Positions 60,101-64,000 of a stretch of 64,000 nucleotides of DNA are shown piece by piece (within the stretch, counting starts at the first letter, position 1; every line of letters begins with the position of its first letter). The notes below the pieces were generated by a model. The model saw only the letters and a list, made by a program, of their open reading frames with translations, ran no database searches and was not told the origin of the DNA. The stretch lies in the NCBI GenBank assembly GCA_036925085.1, contig JAUPFP010000025.1, forward strand, positions 3,205,733 to 3,269,732. Reading direction: 5' to 3'. This stretch comes from Brachycybe producta (Eukaryota; Arthropoda; Diplopoda; Playtdesmida; Andrognathidae). The translations under genes and the position numbers were made by a program.

Positions 60101-63100
60101 TGAGAATATCAATCCGCCACTAGAATATTAATTAGAAGAGGAGGGAGGGACAAGCAGGAGTTGTTTACCCCCCAGGCTACGGTTTTGGCGGGATCGGGAG
60201 TTACTGGGTGTTATATAATTGTTTTGTATATAACAAGCGTAACTAATGAAGCTGTTGGGTTAATTTAGTACCGAAGTATGTACGGTATATATAATGCACG
60301 GAAAGGATTTTAACTATACGAACATTTACATTAGGAATTTACTGCGACTTTCGTAAACGGTTACAACTTACATGTGCATACGAATACCATTTTTTTTTTA
60401 CTTCAGTCTTTGAAAAAACTCTTGGTTTCTACGTATAGTCTATGTGAGATTTTAATTTTAAACTCAGTGGTTCTTAAATATTTGGTCGTTTCTTTTATCC
60501 AAATTAATATAAAATTTTTTTTGGAAAAACCGGCATTGAATGGTCAATTTACCAGTAATACCGATGTAACAAAATAGACCGGTAATACCGATGTAACAAA
60601 ATAGACCGGTAATACCGGTTTACAAGTGACGATAAAACCGGTAATGGAAACCCTACTCTGAATCACTCCTAGAGTCTCAGAAACACTCCGAAAGCTCGGA
60701 AACTCCTATAAGCTAAATGCCACTCCTAAAGAGTTAGAAACATGCCTAGAAAGACAACAAATTGATAAAAATTTAGGCCCACTCATGGTGACTCAGCAAT
60801 TTCTATAGGTTTAGAAACACTGCCAGATGCACAGGATCACTCCTAGAAACTCAGAAACACTCAATAAAAATGTGTATTAACTATAGACACATTATGCATA
60901 CTGAAAAGTTCCCCTGAAAGTATTCAATTATTCAATACACTTTTATAACATGTTGCCCGACATGTAAGTTTCATAATATTTGCACTTTGACATGAATGGT
61001 CTGGCGGCATGTTGGTGTCAGCTACAGACTGCCAGACCATTTTTTTTTCTTGATTTGGACATTATTAACTCATGTTTGCGCCAAGAATCAAAACGTAAGT
61101 TGAACGCAATTTTCGTGAAGTTTGAATCAGTCTGGCAGCAAGTTGGTGACATCTTTGGACTGCCAGACCGATTTTTTCTAAGTTGGGATTATTTTTTTCA
61201 ATTTTTTAAGCCAAAAAGCAAAACTATATATTTCGGGTTAAATTGAATGCAAATTTAGCCATTTTTGAGACGACGCCAATTTTGAACTCGGCCTATGTGG
61301 GCTGCCAGACCAGCTGATCTTGGTTAAGTGACCCCACTTTCTAAGATGTTATGTATTCCACCCTCCTATATATTTCGGGTTAAATCGGCATGTTGCTGGC
61401 TCTTGGTCTATTAGCCCTTTGCAATATTTTGATATAAGAATAAGCATTCTTCTAAAGGAGTGATTCCCAAACTGGGTGCTGCAGCACACAAGTGTGCTGA
61501 GAGTTTTGCTAGGTCTGCCGCCAAATTTTGAATGCTACATTGATTTTGTTACTATGAATTAATATTTTCAATAACTTTTTAATTTTGTGGGAAAAAAAAC
61601 AAAACAAAACTTTTTCCACATTATTACATGTAAACACTAAGCTGTGGTTTCCAAAAGGTGTGCCGCGATTTTTTGAGGCACAAAATAATGTGCCGTGAGC
61701 AAAAAAAGTTTGGGAAACACTGTTCTATTTTATTAGTAATACATGATGATGATTGAAAAATAAACATTGGAAACAAATGTTCCCAATGCGGCAATCACAA
61801 ATGGTAATCTAGTTTACCTTTTAAAACAGTTAGTTACCTATTATTACACTGATTGCAGCTTCATGTGAGACGAGGCTAGGAACCTCTTCGTTTTCAAACA
61901 CATACACAGAACACTGCCATGTACCATTATCGAAAGGTTGTACGTCTTTGATTATGACCGAACAGATTGAAGTTGTGTTTCCATTTCCATCTAAGTAATG
62001 ATAGCGTCCAGTTATTATCACTCTCTTTCCGTTTTGTAGCCAAACACATTTTGATATAGACGGAGTCAACACGCATTCCAGTACAAAATAATTATTAATA
62101 TTAGTAGTGACATCACTTGGCTCCTTAATGAAAGAAGCTGAAATAACAAAGAAACATTTCATTGCAAATTACAAACTAGAATAATAAAAAAGAAACTGTG
62201 TACCTGCCTCATCCTAAGAAGAAGATTGTGAAATCATAGGAATTGACAAAAAAATGTATGGTATTGTGTCATTTTGTCGGATAAAAAAGGGGTAATAACA
62301 AAATACTGCAAGGATCATTTTGTTTAAGCTATAGAATACATTTGCTAATTAGCCCTTTTTATCGGACTAAATGACACAATCCTAAATTTTATGTCAATCC
62401 CTATGACGTTACATGCTTCTTCTTAGGATGATTGAGGCAGGTATAGAAGAATAAAAATCAAAATTTGCTACTAAATAGCAAAATAATTGTCCGGATAGAG
62501 TTGGCAATATTATTACTTTTCTAGCTTGTATTTCGTACGTTTTGAAATAAAATCGAGTTAAAGCAATTCATATATCTGAAGTTTTCTATGCGTAATTCGT
62601 ATACATGCATATATTGCATAATCGTGACAGTTTATCAAAGAAAAACGTAAAAGACATTATCAGATGCACGTGAATATGTGAACAAAGAGAAATCAGCATG
62701 GTCCCCACATCATCCCACATGTTGAAGGTTAATAACCGCCACATATTGCAACAGGTACAGTAGGCCCAGTGGCGTAGCTAAGTCATGGTTGCGCCCCACC
62801 GCCACTTAAAACTTTGCGCCTCGCCCCTCCCCCCGCCACTTAAAATGTTGCGCCCTCTTACCTCCCTTTACAAATAGCCCTCATACTGGGTGGGGGTACT
62901 ATTTTGATGAACGGTGGAACAGGTCTGAACAACAGTAGGAACAATCGGAAGGTTAGGAAAGGTTAGGAAATTAAGCTTCTTGCAATGGGTCCGAGGGGGG
63001 GGGGGGCGAAGCCCCCCATTTTTTAAAGAATTATTAAAACAAATTTGTCCATTGTTCCGACCGCTCTTCCCGTTAATCAAATTAGGGAACAGTCGAACAA

Positions 63101-64000
63101 TGGACTAATTTGATTTAATAAGAATAATTCTTTAAAAACTGGAGGCTGCGCCCCCCAAAACCCTGCAACAAGCTTAATTTAACTAAACCTAACCGTCCGA
63201 CTGTTCCTACTATTTTTCCGACTATTCTTACCGTTGTTCCGACCGTTCCGCCGTGCCCATTGATCTCTATGAAGATTTGCTGGTGCAAGTATGTAGTTTT
63301 TAAAAGTAAATATTAAATGAAAGTCGATTTATTTTCGAAATTAACTGAATAAATTAACTGAATAAATTAAGCGAGCGACTCGGAATCACTCGCGTTATTT
63401 ATTCAAATATTTTTGAAAATACATACTTTCATTTCGTTTTTTGCGCCCCCCCCCGCCCAGCAGTTACGGGTCTTGCGAGTGCCTAACAAATCTAGTGACT
63501 GTAGGCCTATGTGCAACAGTGCACAAAACAACTTGAATGCAGAGGCGTAGCTGGCTTGGAGGGCGCATTTTGAAGGTGCAAAGGGGGCGCAATGTTTTAA
63601 GCAGCCGGAGCGGCGAGGGGCGCAATCATGACTCAGCTACGCCACTGCTTGAATGAAGTAATTAGAAATTTTAGTTAATTATGCAGACTGTTTGTCTGCA
63701 AACAGGCCTGCCCAATAAGGACAAACAATGGCTCAAAATTGTCAATAAACATATAGCCTAAACCCACAGAATTTACAAGCATACATGTTTTATTAAATCG
63801 CAAACCAAGACGTGCCCCTTATTACCTCATTTCTGCCAATGACTAGAAAATGTCAGTACCTGGTTTTACAGCGAAGGTAGCTTCTCGTGAAAAAATGTGA
63901 GGCATTTTCTCGTTACGATATTTGTGTACAGCACATTGCCACGTGCCATTGTCAATGAGTCGCACACCAGTAATTACAACAGAACATAGCGTGGTATTTT
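57106..64000 (-). CDS. G7: Ig-TM receptor, MATH-less, acidic tail (5' part outside window)
   Basis: The partial gene continues beyond 64000. Exons on the minus strand: Ig2 63860 to beyond the edge, Ig3 61838-62137, transmembrane 57390-57494, tail 57106-57311. Ig2 shows CSVVI, NGTWQC and FSREATFAVKPG; Ig3 shows WLQNG in place of WKRNG. The transmembrane exon has the same length as that of G1 and the helix is IDLLIIVGVLIVAFTGYY. The tail exon follows a good acceptor (GATTTTTCAG) and encodes 68 residues rich in D, N and E. Its poly-Asn/Asp end derives from simple repeats and from the 16-bp minisatellite. The 78-bp intron before it is itself open and in frame, so splicing and retention give the same ending. 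No linker or MATH exon is visible down to G6. The Ig3-TM intron of about 4.3 kb is filled by nested transposons. Confidence in the tail is lower than in the Ig and TM exons. Confidence 0.65.
57932..58336. mobile_element. Palindromic MITE inside the large TIR element
   Basis: Inverted arms begin with CAGTCACACTAGGCTGG on both sides. The interior is rich in GCTGCTGCTGG-type words. It lies between the left TIR and the minisatellite. Confidence 0.55.
58402..58970. repeat. 20-bp minisatellite (about 28 units)
   Basis: Units of CAGCAACGCTCCCAGAGACC with variants (GGAACG, GAGGCC) are repeated head to tail. Degenerate relatives continue to about 59220 and resume at 60655-60870 after the hAT element. 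Open frames across it on both strands are by-products of the 20-bp period. Confidence 0.9.
59228..60655. mobile_element. hAT-type element with perfect 8-bp duplication, nested
   Basis: The ends read TATTTTCCATTACCGG and, inward from the right, TAGGGTTTCCATTACCGG. The flanking ctctgaat occurs at 59220-59227 and 60656-60663. The interior includes several ACCGGTAATACCGG motifs near both ends and an LTR-like fragment. No transposase frame is recognised. Confidence 0.7.
59840..60215 (-). mobile_element. LTR-like repeat copy inside the hAT element
   Basis: On the minus strand it starts TATAACACCCAGTAACTCC and ends AACTAACA, with an internal AATAAA. Its first part aligns with 4056-4345, sharing CACTTGGACCTGGTTACACC and a TATAAAAG box. 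No target duplication is visible. Confidence 0.4.
61458..61722. mobile_element. hAT-type MITE
   Basis: The inverted ends are GAGTGATTCCCAAACTGGG and, from the right, CAGTGTTTCCCAAACTTT. The flanks ttctaaag and ttctattt are partly alike. It lies in the G7 intron next to Ig3. Confidence 0.5.
62203..62441. mobile_element. TA-flanked MITE in the G7 Ig2-Ig3 intron
   Basis: Inverted arms of about 90 bp start with CCTGCCTCATCCTAAGAAG (right arm slightly longer) and are flanked by TA on each side, as in Tc1/mariner-type MITEs. Single-arm relatives occur at about 11245-11335 and 28610-28725. Confidence 0.6.
62767..63499. repeat. Dispersed repeat beginning CAGTGGCGTAGCTAAG
   Basis: A hAT-like left end is followed by C-runs and by sequence shared with 49740-51120. 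The flanks both contain GTAGGCC, a possible target duplication. It has no coding capacity and supplies the empty site for solo LTR B. Confidence 0.45.
63540..63647. mobile_element. 108-bp hAT-type MITE with perfect 8-bp duplication
   Basis: The ends are CAGAGGCGTAGCTGG and, from the right, CAGTGGCGTAGCTGAG. They are flanked by cttgaatg at 63532-63539 and 63648-63655. Confidence 0.75.

Larger units (their letters stand above)
57530..61413. mobile_element. Large TIR element (Harbinger-like?) in the G7 Ig3-TM intron
   Basis: About 330 bp at the left (57530-57860) is repeated inverted at the right (about 61080-61413), beginning TAGACCAAGAGCCAGCAAC. The flanks are TTA on both sides, compatible with the 3-bp TWA duplication of PIF/Harbinger elements, although no transposase was found. 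Inside are a 20-bp minisatellite, degenerate related repeats, a palindromic MITE and a hAT element. Confidence 0.6.

Overview
The window is AT-rich animal genomic DNA: spliceosomal introns with GT/AG borders, AATAAA poly(A) signals, long introns and many transposon copies. It is a non-vertebrate metazoan. TRAF-type MATH domains, invertebrate-style cysteine-rich secreted peptides and abundant hAT, foldback and LTR remnants fit this, but nothing in the sequence fixes the phylum. All exon borders were placed by hand from splice signals and reading frame.

Positions 1-20,780 are mostly repeats, with two small two-exon genes on the + strand (3242-3525 and 13674-13986). Each encodes a short secreted peptide with six cysteines in the order C..CxxxC..C..CxC, as in defensin-like (CS-alpha-beta) peptides. 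Between them lies a roughly 5 kb foldback-type structure (4438-9533). Its long inverted arms each contain a 30-bp minisatellite, and that minisatellite produces spurious open frames on both strands.

Positions 20,789-64,000 hold the main find: a head-to-tail array of seven related genes, all on the - strand (called G1 to G7 here, from low to high coordinate). Each codes for a signal peptide, three Ig-like domains (one exon each, all introns phase 1), and a transmembrane exon. Four of them (G1, G2, G5, G6) continue into a linker exon and one large exon encoding two tandem MATH (TRAF-C-like) domains. For these four and for G4 the predicted exons add up to an exact multiple of three with an open frame (718, 762, 754, 755 and 408 aa). 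G4 instead ends in a short tail with a TxYxxV motif, G7 ends in an acidic low-complexity tail that runs into a minisatellite, and no tail exon was found for G3. G1/G4 and G2/G3 look like ectodomain sisters with different tails. The array therefore resembles a paired-receptor cluster (inference): Ig receptors carrying their own TRAF-like signalling module beside MATH-less relatives.

The introns and intergenic stretches carry datable insertions: three solo-LTR-like elements (two with visible empty sites), five hAT-type elements with perfect 8-bp target duplications, several palindromic MITEs, a LINE ORF1 (SGNH-type) fragment, a Helitron-type helicase remnant, and a nested transposon complex in the G7 intron.
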